Below, piece after piece: positions 26,640 to 34,804 of a stretch of DNA of 64,000 bases (positions are counted from its first letter, which is position 1; each line of letters opens with the position of its first letter). A model generated the notes under the pieces. That model made no database searches, was not told where the DNA came from, and saw nothing but the letters and a program-made list of their open reading frames with translations. The translations under genes were made by a program, and so were the position numbers. This DNA is from Geobacter sp. OR-1 (GTDB lineage: Bacteria > Desulfobacterota > Desulfuromonadia > Geobacterales > DSM-12255), in NCBI RefSeq assembly GCF_000813145.1, contig NZ_BAZF01000010.1, positions 81,183 through 145,182 of the forward strand. Reading direction: 5' to 3'.

Positions 26640-26846
26640 TTCTCTACCATAGTTCTCTACAATGAGCGCTGGAAGATCGAGTTGTTCTTCAAGCGGATCA
26701 AGCAGAACCTTAAGATCAAGACGTTCCTCGGCACCTCGGAGAATGCGGTACTCACGCAGATCTGGGTTGCCCTGTGCGTCTACCTGGTGCTGGCGTATCT
26801 GGCCCTACCAGTAATATTAATAATCCTGCTTGCGCGCACAATATGA
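26640..26846 (+). pseudogene. IS4-family transposase, C-terminal relic
   Basis: An open frame without start codon reads YNERWKIELFFKRIKQNLKI, then FLGTSENAVLTQIWVALCVYLVLAYL. This is the C-terminal part of DDE transposases of the IS4 type, with the Y-(2)-R-(3)-E-(6)-K signature. All upstream catalytic parts and both IS ends are missing. A 13-bp word (CATAGTTCTCTAC) is duplicated just before it (26635-26660). The stretch 26263-26639 upstream holds nothing I can recognise. Confidence 0.82.
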
Positions 26847-26886
26847 CCATGCTACCATAGTCATATTACTAAGTCGGAGGTGAAGC

Positions 26887-27120
26887 ATGCCGCAAACCGT
26901 ATCCAAATCCCAGTTCAAGCCGCATTCGCTGGAGTATTTCCGCAGGATCGAGCAGACCGGCGAGGAACTGGTGATAACAGACCATGGCCGGCCGGTGCTC
27001 AAGGTTGTCCCCTATGTGGCGGACCCGGAGGAGTGCTTCCGCGGGCTGCGTAATACGGTGCTGAAATATGATGCCCCGCTGGAGCCGGTGGGGAGTGAGG
27101 ATTGGGAGGCGCTCAAGTGA
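26887..27120 (+). CDS. Phd/YefM-type antitoxin
   Basis: 77 residues; a CGGAGG box precedes the ATG. The N-terminal Phd/YefM fold is seen in SKSQFKPHSLEYFRRIEQTGEELVITDHGRPVLKVVPY. The C-terminal 30 residues would wrap the toxin. It overlaps the PIN toxin gene (GTGA), the standard toxin-antitoxin arrangement. The antitoxin should repress its own promoter. Confidence 0.9.
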   Translation: MPQTVSKSQFKPHSLEYFRRIEQTGEELVITDHGRPVLKVVPYVADPEECFRGLRNTVLKYDAPLEPVGSEDWEALK

Positions 27121-27512
27121 TCGTGCTCGATACTCACGTGCTGATCTGGTGGGTTAATGACCCCGCAGCCTTGAGCAGCCCGGCACAAACCGCAATCAAT
27201 GCGGCAATGGAATTGAAGTCTGTCCATGTCTCCTGCATCAGTTCCTGGGAGATAGCCCTGCTTTCGGAACGCGGCCGATTGCAGTTGGCCCTGGATGTCC
27301 GCGACTGGCTCTGCCGCTGCGAGGCGCTGCCATTTCTCACCTTTGTGCCGGTGAATAATGCCATTACCGTCGAATCGGTCAGACTGCCCGAGTTTCCGCA
27401 CGCTGACCCGGCGGACCGGATCATTGCCGCCACAGCCTTGTCGCTCGGCGCGCCGCTGGTGACAAAAGACGATAAGCTGCGCAACTATCCCCACCTGAAA
27501 ACAATCTGGTAG
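27117..27512 (+). CDS. VapC-type PIN domain ribonuclease toxin
   Basis: 131 residues from the GTG at 27117 overlapping the antitoxin stop; the upstream in-frame GTG-like start would cut into the antitoxin tail. PIN residues: Asp5 in LDTHVLIWW, Glu in SSWEIALL (about 43), and DPADRIIAATA (about 97-107). It is a PIN endoribonuclease, usually acting on tRNA or rRNA, neutralised by the upstream protein. Confidence 0.92.
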   Translation: MIVLDTHVLIWWVNDPAALSSPAQTAINAAMELKSVHVSCISSWEIALLSERGRLQLALDVRDWLCRCEALPFLTFVPVNNAITVESVRLPEFPHADPADRIIAATALSLGAPLVTKDDKLRNYPHLKTIW

Positions 27513-27608
27513 GAATCCAACATCTTCAAAGCATCATCTACCATATCAGCCTCAGATCGACGGCTGCTCACCTGAAGAAGATTCCGATTAACAATTAACA
27601 GAAAAGAT

Positions 27609-27670
27609 CTTTAACCCTTCGGAATCTTTGTCCTTGCGGACAGCCGGAAAAGGCGTTAAAACAAACCAAT
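27609..27670. repeat. Repeat R1, copy B
   Basis: Matches copy A at 24986-25047 with about six differences in 62 bases. Here the arms are more symmetrical (TTTAACCCTTCGG versus CCGGAAAAGGCGTTAAA) and the inner part forms GTCC-TTGC-GGAC. It precedes another small membrane-protein gene by about 45 bp. Confidence 0.8.
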
Positions 27671-27715
27671 GGATTACTGACTGTTCCGCAGAAGGGTAAT
27701 AAGTTGTGAGGGGTC

Positions 27716-28003
27716 ATGAAAACACCTGCCATGGAAAAGCTAAGGAGGGTCGTAGCGAGCCTTCCGTGCCGTTTGCTAATGCTTGCGACTGGCGTCGTGT
27801 TGCTTGGGATTATGGGCGTTTCGCTCTTGGCGAATTTCATCAATCCGATGAGCTGGAGTGATTTTCTTGTCGCCATATATTTCGCGGTGGCGGGCGTCTT
27901 CGCGTTTATGCACTTCTTCACAAAGAAATTGGCGTATTTTCTAGTGGCTGCTCCCGCTACTGTCTTTCTTGTCATCGTTTTCGCGCTATGGCCGCCACAC
28001 TGA
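27716..28003 (+). CDS. Small membrane protein of unknown family
   Basis: 95 residues: a basic N-terminus and three hydrophobic segments (about 18-40, 46-66, 72-92) ending LWPPH. No motif I recognise. It is flanked by R1 (27609-27670) and R2 (28041-28084), the same pair that flanks the SdpI-like gene. The ATG follows GTGAGGGGTC, a modest ribosome site. Confidence 0.6.
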   Translation: MKTPAMEKLRRVVASLPCRLLMLATGVVLLGIMGVSLLANFINPMSWSDFLVAIYFAVAGVFAFMHFFTKKLAYFLVAAPATVFLVIVFALWPPH

Positions 28004-28040
28004 GAACCGGATCGAGGATTTCTCCACGTCATCAAGGGAC

Positions 28041-28084
28041 AAAGGGGTCACCTACACATTTGACAGGCCCCTGGTAAAATGTGA
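28041..28084. repeat. Repeat R2, copy B
   Basis: Shares CCTACACATTTGACAGGCCC and the following CTGG-TAAAA with 25521-25566 (a few mismatches). The inverted second arm present in copy A is missing here. Confidence 0.7.
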
Positions 28085-28137
28085 GGGCACATCACCCACC
28101 GTTGCAAATCAAAGGAGTGACGGAAAGGAGTTGCACC

Positions 28138-29061
28138 ATGTCATCCATTATCGACGAAGTCAGTCAACGGGCAAACCTGGCGCTGTCAAACCAGATGGAA
28201 ATGCTTACCTTCTACCTGTCCGATGATCAGCTGTATGGGATCAACGTCTTCAAGATCATCGAGATGGTGGAGAGCCCACGCACTTTCAGCCGGGTTCCCA
28301 TGAGTCATCCGAGCATAAAGGGGGTGATCGATTTCCGGGGCAAGCCGATAACGGTGATCGACCTCTCCATGGCGATAGAGCTGGAGCCGATAAACACGGA
28401 ACAGGATATCAGCTATATAATAATCTGCGAATACAACAGCATGATTCACGGATTTCTGGTGAAACGTCCTGAACAGCTGCTTACCCGTGGCTGGGAAGAG
28501 ATAAAACGGCCGACCGGCCTTCTGACCATGTCATCTTCCCTGGTGGCGATTGCCTACGGACCGGATGGCGAAGCGATACAGCTGCTGGATATCGAAAAGG
28601 TGCTGGCCGAAGTCCTGGGTATGGAGCACAAGGTCAGTGCAGACAATCCGGAACTCCTCGCGCAGAGCGTTGCCGGCAGTACGGTCCTGGTCGTGGATGA
28701 TTCGAGGACTGCACGTTCCCTGATATGCATGGTGCTGGACCAGATGGGGATAACAGCCGTTGCCCTGGATTCGGCTCCCAAGGCGTTGTCGTATCTCGGC
28801 AAGCTTGTCGAGACGGATGACGTCGCAAGCATCGGGATGGTCATCAGCGATGTCGAGATGCCGGATATGGACGGCTTTACCTTTACCCGCAAGCTCAAAG
28901 CCGACCCGGCGCTTGCTGGGCTGCATGTCATGCTGCACACCTCCATGAGCAACCCGTCAAACAAGCAGAAGGCCGACCAGGTAGGGGCCGATGATTTTCT
29001 ATCCAAATTCTCGCCCGACGAACTGGTGAGGCGGGTTACTGCTGCCCTGTCAAGGGAATAG
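28138..29061 (+). CDS. cheV: CheV-type chemotaxis coupling protein
   Basis: 307 residues from the ATG at 28138 (GGAAAGGAG box); the longer frame runs into repeat sequence. An N-terminal CheW domain (about 15-160, DQLYGINVFKIIEMVESP ... GVIDFRGKPITVIDLS) is followed by a receiver domain (about 180-305, VLVVDDSRTARS, phospho-Asp in MVISDVEMPDMDG). CheV couples receptors to CheA and is tuned by phosphorylation. No other chemotaxis genes are nearby, so it is an orphan copy. Confidence 0.92.
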   Translation: MSSIIDEVSQRANLALSNQMEMLTFYLSDDQLYGINVFKIIEMVESPRTFSRVPMSHPSIKGVIDFRGKPITVIDLSMAIELEPINTEQDISYIIICEYNSMIHGFLVKRPEQLLTRGWEEIKRPTGLLTMSSSLVAIAYGPDGEAIQLLDIEKVLAEVLGMEHKVSADNPELLAQSVAGSTVLVVDDSRTARSLICMVLDQMGITAVALDSAPKALSYLGKLVETDDVASIGMVISDVEMPDMDGFTFTRKLKADPALAGLHVMLHTSMSNPSNKQKADQVGADDFLSKFSPDELVRRVTAALSRE

Positions 29062-29152
29062 CCGTTGAGTCATAGCGATTTGCACGCACCAAGCGGGGTC
29101 AGGCTAGACATTCGGACATTTGCCGGGTACTGGAAAAGGAGAGAGCCCAATC

Positions 29153-29662
29153 ATGGCGAACATCGCGCAAATATTAACCCTGGGGATCGCTATATCGGCA
29201 ATTGCCGCCACTGCCCAGGGGGAAAGCTACTCCTGGACCGATAATTCTGGGACGACTCATTTTACTGACGATCCAGGTACAATTCCCAAAAAGTTTCGCA
29301 AGAAAATCAGTGTCCGGGAATCGATAGAAGGCACTCCCGACGCTCCACCTCCTGAGGTTACGCCTCAAAGCAGCCCTGAAACCAAGGCTGCCGAGGTAAA
29401 TCCGGAAGACAGGAAAAAGGCAATCAGGGAAGAAGAACTTCAGCGCCATAAAAAGTCGTTGAAATCATTGGAATCGGACGTTGCCCGTCGGAAAGACGAT
29501 CTTAAACTGAGAAGGATCGAATCTGCGCAAATGCCGCGTTCCGGGCCGCAAACAGTGAGAGATATCCGTCAGCACCGGGGGCAACTGATGGAAATAAACC
29601 GCATGGAAGAACAAATAGAAGCAACAAAGAAGAAAATAGTTGAGCTTGGGGGACAACCCTAA
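29153..29662 (+). CDS. DUF4124 periplasmic protein with coiled-coil tail
   Basis: 169 residues. Signal peptide cut near residue 23 (TAQGES). A short DUF4124 domain (YSWTDNSGTTHFTDDPGTIP) follows. Then comes a charged helical region with two coiled-coil stretches (about 85-115 and 145-168). The start is chosen at ATG 29153; AGGAG lies about 11 bp upstream, a long spacing. It is convergent with the eCIS operon, 37 bp from its end. Function unknown. Confidence 0.8.
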   Translation: MANIAQILTLGIAISAIAATAQGESYSWTDNSGTTHFTDDPGTIPKKFRKKISVRESIEGTPDAPPPEVTPQSSPETKAAEVNPEDRKKAIREEELQRHKKSLKSLESDVARRKDDLKLRRIESAQMPRSGPQTVRDIRQHRGQLMEINRMEEQIEATKKKIVELGGQP

Positions 29663-29699
29663 CCGGCAATGCTATTCCCCCTGCACTAGGATCGTTTCC

Positions 29700-30782
29700 T
29701 CAGCTCGAAATCCCCAGCTTCACCGGGCAGTTCCGGCAGACATCGGGCGGATCGGCGCTGTTGACCGTCTTTCTGACGAACCGGTAGATATCGCCGTTCC
29801 AGACCCCTTCCAGCCCATCGTTGCGGAGGTTTCCGGTAACCAGCCCGGAGCGGCAGCAGAGCGAGGCAGTGCCGTCGGATGAGACCAGCATGTTGCGCCA
29901 TGGCTCGTAGCACGGTTTGAGCGCCACCGGCTCCTCGGCTTCAGCCGCTGCCACAGCGCCGCCACCGTACTTATCCATTGCCAGGTAGTCGTGCTCCCCG
30001 TACGGCAGGAAGGTCCCGATCGAGATCCCGGCCATGGCGGCACGTTGCAGCGCCTCGGCGAACAGCTCCCTTACCCGCCCCCCTTCGCTCCCCGCGGAGA
30101 TCACCCCGAACGAGGGGTTGATGGCCATCATATCCATGAACTGCACGTGACCGGCGCCGAATTCGGCCGCCAGGTCGACAAACGCCGGGATCTCGTGCAG
30201 GTTCTCCCTGACCACTACAAACGAAACGCTGTACTGGCTGCAGCCGCCCGCACTCTCCCGGAGGCGGCGGCCGAAGCCGCGCAGGTTCGCGGCCATCCGG
30301 CCGAACAGGTCTGTGCCGGTCACGAGGCGATAGGTGCTGCGGGTGGCGGCATTCACCGAGACGTTGAGCGAGAAGTTGGCGTAGGCGAGCAGCCGGCGAT
30401 GCCAGGCGGCGTCGAAAAGGGTGCCGTTGGTGGAGACGTTGATCTGGATTCCCGGATAATTCGCGGTCACGTAATCGAAGATCGCGCCGTATTCCGGGTT
30501 GAGCAGCGGCTCACCCCACCCCCAGAGCTGGACCGTCGCAGCAGTCTCCAGCCCGTGCGCCATCGGGATGAACTCTTCCAGGCCGAGATCCCGGTACGCC
30601 CCGGCCATGGCCGGGGTCCGGTCGGTGCAGAAGATGCAGCGGAGGTTGCAGCGGGTGCCGGTGGGTAGCTGAACCATGAGCGGCGCCGAGACCAGCCGCT
30701 CCTTCTGGAAGATCGTCTCCATCCGGTTCAGCTCCAGGTTCATCTCCCGCACCTTGGCTGACATTGGCTTGCCAAGCGTCAT
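29700..30782 (-). CDS. Radical SAM/SPASM protein at the end of the eCIS operon
   Basis: 360 residues. TRCNLRCIFC gives the CxxxCxxC cluster site (Cys45, 49, 52). The central region has GWGEPLLNPEYGAIFDYV, typical of SAM binding. The C-terminus has a SPASM-type set of cysteines (CYEPW, LCCRSG, VCRNCPVK) for an auxiliary Fe-S cluster. It would generate a 5'-deoxyadenosyl radical; SPASM members often modify peptides or proteins. It is coupled by a 4-bp overlap (ATGA) to the IPT-domain gene, which makes that protein, or another appendage protein, a possible substrate. Substrate is not visible from sequence. Confidence 0.9.
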   Translation of the reverse strand: MTLGKPMSAKVREMNLELNRMETIFQKERLVSAPLMVQLPTGTRCNLRCIFCTDRTPAMAGAYRDLGLEEFIPMAHGLETAATVQLWGWGEPLLNPEYGAIFDYVTANYPGIQINVSTNGTLFDAAWHRRLLAYANFSLNVSVNAATRSTYRLVTGTDLFGRMAANLRGFGRRLRESAGGCSQYSVSFVVVRENLHEIPAFVDLAAEFGAGHVQFMDMMAINPSFGVISAGSEGGRVRELFAEALQRAAMAGISIGTFLPYGEHDYLAMDKYGGGAVAAAEAEEPVALKPCYEPWRNMLVSSDGTASLCCRSGLVTGNLRNDGLEGVWNGDIYRFVRKTVNSADPPDVCRNCPVKLGISS

Positions 30783-31597
30783 TTCTTCTTCCTGGTCGTT
30801 GTCCCCTTCTTTGGCGCGGCACCCTTTTTCGGCGCGGCCTTGCCCGGCGTGATAGGACGGTTTATCGGCGTTCCGATATCGGGGATCACGGCCCGCGTCT
30901 CGATGACCGGGTTTGCCGGTTTCTCAATAACCGTAAGCCGCGGTTCGGCAACAATGGCCCGCGGTTCAGCCACGATTGCCCGTGGCTCGGCTACCACCAG
31001 TCTCGGCTCGGCAACGATCGCCTGAGGCTCGGTGATGACCGGTCTCGGCTCGGCGACCACCAGCCGCGGCTCCGTAACGACCAGTCTCGGTTCCATGATC
31101 GGTTGCGGCTCGATCGGCCTGACGTCGATCGGCACGACCCGAGGTTCGACCGGAATGATCCTCGGCTCGACTACCACGGAGAACGTAACGCCGGTCGGAC
31201 TGCTGGCCGTGCCGGCCGGGGTCTTGACCGTAAAGCTCCTGGGGCTGGTCGCCGCATCGGCGGCAATGATGAAAGAAACCGGGAGCTGTCCGGAAGTGCC
31301 GCCGGTCCGGATCTTTGCGGTTATCCCGGTGCCGGAAACAGCTACCACCGTGGCGCCGCTGAGGTTGGTGCCGTTGATCACCGCATCTACCGTGCTGCCC
31401 GCAATCCCGGAAACAGGGTTGATGCCGGTGATGGCCGGCACGGCCACCTCCTTGCGCACCTCGATCACGATCTGGTCCGGCGCGCTCCGCAGTCCGGCGC
31501 TGTCTTCCACCACCAGCTCCAGGACATGCCTTCCTACCGGTAGTGTTACCTCTATCTTCGGGTTCGTGGTTTCGATCGGGAATCTGGTGAGTGCCAT
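30779..31597 (-). CDS. IPT/TIG-domain protein with EPR heptad repeats
   Basis: 272 residues; AAGGAG before the ATG. Residues about 14-48 look like the second half of a PKD-type Ig domain (VGRHVLELVVEDSAG). Residues about 53-140 form an IPT/TIG Ig-like domain (AITGINPVSGIAGSTVDAVI). Residues about 143-228 are a run of imperfect seven-residue repeats of the form EPRxVxx, about a dozen. The tail is Pro-Lys-rich (APKKGAAPKKG). No signal peptide. It is likely an extended appendage or linker protein of the injection system. The first domain seems to continue the truncated one at the end of the neighbouring gene. Confidence 0.7.
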   Translation of the reverse strand: MALTRFPIETTNPKIEVTLPVGRHVLELVVEDSAGLRSAPDQIVIEVRKEVAVPAITGINPVSGIAGSTVDAVINGTNLSGATVVAVSGTGITAKIRTGGTSGQLPVSFIIAADAATSPRSFTVKTPAGTASSPTGVTFSVVVEPRIIPVEPRVVPIDVRPIEPQPIMEPRLVVTEPRLVVAEPRPVITEPQAIVAEPRLVVAEPRAIVAEPRAIVAEPRLTVIEKPANPVIETRAVIPDIGTPINRPITPGKAAPKKGAAPKKGTTTRKKK

Positions 31598-31671
31598 ATC
31601 TGTTGCTCCTTTCCTTCAAGTATTAGAATTCGCAATGCGCTTAACGAAGCAGATCGACTTTGGCTGTGCCA

Positions 31672-32913
31672 CTATTTCTTGTCCCAGATGTATTTGGTTA
31701 TCACCGCCCCGGCCGACGCCTTTGCTCCGGAGGCGTCGAGCAGAATCGGGGTCTCGTCGTTGTTGGTGCTGATGGTGGCGCCGGTTCCGGCATTGGCAAC
31801 CGGCGCGGCGATGCTCTCCTTCAGGTCCCATTGGTAGAGGGCGATGGTCCGGCCACCGAAGCCGTGCGATGTTGAGGCATCGAGACTGACGATCCCTTCC
31901 TCGCCGGTAACGGCCACGGTCTCTCCGCCGCCGGCCACAGCCAGCGGCAGGATCAGAACCACCTCGGACAGCTCCCGCGCCGCCTCCGCGACCTCGTCCT
32001 GCCGGGTGAGGATATCGGCGGCCAGGCCGCTCTCGACGGCGTCCTGCAGGCGGACGACGCTGTCGCTGTAATCCTGCCACTCCCTGGTCCCGGCCAAACC
32101 GGTATAGACGCTGCCGACCTCCTGGCCGGTGTCGCGCTCGGCATCGGCCAGCGAGGCAACCAGCCCGGCCAGCTCCCCATCGCCGAGCAGCCCGGCCCGG
32201 GCCAGCATCTCGATGGTGATCGCTGCCTGGCGGACATCGTTTGCAGAAGGAGACTGGAAGCGAAGGCTGAGGGCCGCGAAATCCTTGCGGGTCCGTCCCA
32301 TCAGCTGCACCAAGCGCTCCTGCAGATCCGGGGTCAGCTTACCGGAAGCCGCGCCAGCCACAGCACCGGCATACTGGACATAACGGAGATCGACCTGGTT
32401 TACAGCCGGAGCTGCCGGGTCTGCCGGGTCGCTGATGACGGTCACCCCGGGCTGCAGATCGACCCTTGCCAGCTCGATTTCCAGCAGGTTATCGGGCCTG
32501 CTTTCGGAGAGAAAAAGCTCCGGCGCCTCCTTGATCCGCTTGAAGCCGCTGTATTCGGGCATTGCGGTGTTGACCACCCGCTCTTCCTCGGCCTCGAAAT
32601 ACCTGATGGCGACATAAACCACCCGACTCGCGGCAACAGGCGCTGTCACGGCGAGCAGCCTCGGTTGCGCCAGATACAGCTCGTTGCCGTCGCCATCCAC
32701 TGCCGATCCCGGCAGCACCTCAAGGTTCAGCCCCCCGGCGGCGCGGACCCGCAGGCCGGAAGCAACTCCCCGGATCACGCCCGGAGTATGGAGCCCCCGG
32801 TTATGCAGCCGGAGTTTTTCGCGGTGATACCCCTGTTCCACCTTCCAGTCGTCAGCCGTGGTGAAAAACCCCTTGAAGTAGTTCATCCGCTTGAATTCAG
32901 TGAAGTCGGTCAT
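31672..32913 (-). CDS. eCIS accessory protein with C-terminal half-PKD repeats
   Basis: 413 residues. The N-terminus (MNYFKGFFTTADDWKVEQGY, then HREKLRLHNRGLHTPGVIRG) introduces a domain of about 180 residues seen, to my knowledge, in phage-tail-like loci. A helical middle region follows (about 200-325). At the C-terminus are two half-PKD units (about 333-368 and 370-413), each of the form LDAS-x-S ... GG-x-I-x-x-Y-x-W; the protein stops right at YIWDKK. It lies between the gpI-like baseplate gene (20 bp away) and the IPT gene. It may be a fibre or baseplate decoration. Confidence 0.7.
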   Translation of the reverse strand: MTDFTEFKRMNYFKGFFTTADDWKVEQGYHREKLRLHNRGLHTPGVIRGVASGLRVRAAGGLNLEVLPGSAVDGDGNELYLAQPRLLAVTAPVAASRVVYVAIRYFEAEEERVVNTAMPEYSGFKRIKEAPELFLSESRPDNLLEIELARVDLQPGVTVISDPADPAAPAVNQVDLRYVQYAGAVAGAASGKLTPDLQERLVQLMGRTRKDFAALSLRFQSPSANDVRQAAITIEMLARAGLLGDGELAGLVASLADAERDTGQEVGSVYTGLAGTREWQDYSDSVVRLQDAVESGLAADILTRQDEVAEAARELSEVVLILPLAVAGGGETVAVTGEEGIVSLDASTSHGFGGRTIALYQWDLKESIAAPVANAGTGATISTNNDETPILLDASGAKASAGAVITKYIWDKK

Positions 32914-32932
32914 AATTCTCCCCTTCCGGTGA

Positions 32933-33901
32933 TCATCCCAGAATCGTTTCTATTCCGATGGTCGAACGTATCGCTATCTGCATCGGGGAGAGGACTCCCC
33001 GGTTCTCTTCCGTGTTCAGCCGCAGGTAATACAGGGTGTGGGCCGGCTTTTCGAGGTCGATGATCCCCTTGATCTTCTCCACCCGCACCTGTTCCAGTAC
33101 CGCCGAAGGTACGGTCAGATCGACGATGAACCGGTACGGGATTTCCCTCTCGTCCTCGATCAGCACCGTATCCCCGCAATAGACCCCGGCCTCGGTTTCC
33201 GTGCCGCCATACGGGATGCCGGTCAGATCGTAGATCGTATCGGCCAGCCCGTCGCGGCGGGTGACCGTGGCGCTCTCGTGCAGGGTCTGGGTGAAGCTGT
33301 AGTCGCCCGGCTGCTTGTGAAAGATTGTGACCCGCCCCAGATCGATATCCGCATCGACCCGTTCCACCAGATCGGCGGCGTACAGGTATTCGGTATTGGT
33401 CGCAAACTCCGTGACCAGGTACCAGTCGGACTTCGCCAGCCCTTGCCGTTCGGCTGCGAACGAGGCAAACCCGGCCGGTGGATCGAACCCGCCGATCATG
33501 GAAGCGACGCCGATCTGCATCCCGCTGGGCCAGGCGCACTCCTGGATCTCCGGGGAATGACCGGTGTAGATCTTCAGATACTCCTTCAGCCCTTTGACCG
33601 TGCCGCGCAACCGGTACAGCTCCACGGCGCGGCTGATCACCTCGCGCCGCTTCTGCTCGTCCCACTCCTCGTCCAGTTCCAGCGCCAGCCACCCGGCCAG
33701 CCAGGGGAGGAACTCCGGATCGGCCTGGTAGGCCGGATCAACAGGGTTCAACGGGATGCAGAACCGGTCGATCCCGGCCAGCAGCTGCTCAAAGCCGCTG
33801 AAGACATCGCTGAACGGGCGGAGAAACTGCTCCAGCCAGGGGTCTTCCCGGTAAATGGCCGGGAGGTGATCAAGCAGGAATTTCAGATAGCGGTCGCTCA
33901 T
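32933..33901 (-). CDS. Phage tail protein I-like baseplate component
   Basis: 322 residues from the ATG at 33901, which overlaps the upstream stop (ATGA); the longer frame is spurious. It has the P2 gpI-type N-terminus (YLKFLLDHLPAIYREDPWLEQFLRPF) and FLPWLAGWLALELDEEWDEQKRREVI plus LYRLRGTVKGLKEYLKIYTG, as in tail protein I domains of contractile injection systems. It would sit at the baseplate rim and link to fibres. Coupled to the baseplate J-like gene. Confidence 0.85.
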   Translation of the reverse strand: MSDRYLKFLLDHLPAIYREDPWLEQFLRPFSDVFSGFEQLLAGIDRFCIPLNPVDPAYQADPEFLPWLAGWLALELDEEWDEQKRREVISRAVELYRLRGTVKGLKEYLKIYTGHSPEIQECAWPSGMQIGVASMIGGFDPPAGFASFAAERQGLAKSDWYLVTEFATNTEYLYAADLVERVDADIDLGRVTIFHKQPGDYSFTQTLHESATVTRRDGLADTIYDLTGIPYGGTETEAGVYCGDTVLIEDEREIPYRFIVDLTVPSAVLEQVRVEKIKGIIDLEKPAHTLYYLRLNTEENRGVLSPMQIAIRSTIGIETILG

Positions 33902-34800
33902 GGCAGCACCTGCGTCACCGAGGCAACCTCGATGCTGCTGGCTCCCTCGTCGAAGCTGACCAGGCTGTTGAGCGGGATGGCGATCATCCGGCCGGCCGCC
34001 TGCCACCCATCAGCAGACGTCTGCAGCAGGGCGAGCTTTTCCAGGTGATCGACGCCGGCCACCCCCTCGATCATGGCGTACAGCTCGGATTCGTACACCG
34101 GATGGCCGAACTCCCAGCCAATGACACCACCGTCCGGGGCCACGGCAACCGGGGCAAAGAAGTCGCGCAGGGCCGCCAGAACCCGTTCCCGCACGGTTAC
34201 CAGGCTCAGCGCCGCACTGCAGACCACGGTTGCCGAAAGCGCGACCGGCGTGAATGCCGGACCCACGACATGGTGGCAACAGGTGATCAGCCGCCGCTCG
34301 TCAAGAAACCGGTAGACCTCATCCAGCAGCGCCGGAGCAGGGGCCATAGCGCCGCTATCCGGATGCGGCACGACGATGACGCTGACATGGCCGGTCCGCT
34401 CCTCGTCCGGGCCGGACCGGTCGAGCGCCCGGTCCGCCAGGCAGCACGCCCGGGCGACCAGGGGGAATGCGGTAAGCACCAGGGTCTCGAAATCAGCGGT
34501 TGTGACCGCACGCCAGGGGGACTGCAGGGACCGGACGGTTGCAGCGACCGCGTCGTCCAGCGTCCCGGTCACTTCAGTGCCGAGCAGCTCCAGGAACCGG
34601 CGGCGGCTCGACTCCGGGATCCGGTTGGTCCGGTAGATCAACCCCTCTCCCACCCAGCAAAACAGCTCCAGCAGGGTAATGCCCGGGTCAGAGGCGTTGT
34701 GGTTGGTCCAGTCCGGCGCATGCCTGGGGATCAGCCCCCGCAGCTCCGCCACCAGGTCGTCGAATGTCCGGTTGTCCAGGTTTATGGATGGTATTGCCAT
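33898..34800 (-). CDS. Baseplate J-like protein (shorter copy)
   Basis: 300 residues. The N-terminus (LVAELRGLIPRHAPDWTNHNASDPGITLLELFCWVGEGLIYRTNRIP) is the typical start of baseplate assembly J-like proteins in eCIS loci; VTTADFETLVLTAFP and the C-terminal repeats agree. It forms part of the baseplate wedge. Tightly packed: 4-bp overlap downstream and 4 bp from the large baseplate gene upstream. Confidence 0.85.
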   Translation of the reverse strand: MAIPSINLDNRTFDDLVAELRGLIPRHAPDWTNHNASDPGITLLELFCWVGEGLIYRTNRIPESSRRRFLELLGTEVTGTLDDAVAATVRSLQSPWRAVTTADFETLVLTAFPLVARACCLADRALDRSGPDEERTGHVSVIVVPHPDSGAMAPAPALLDEVYRFLDERRLITCCHHVVGPAFTPVALSATVVCSAALSLVTVRERVLAALRDFFAPVAVAPDGGVIGWEFGHPVYESELYAMIEGVAGVDHLEKLALLQTSADGWQAAGRMIAIPLNSLVSFDEGASSIEVASVTQVLP

Positions 34801-34804
34801 CGGA

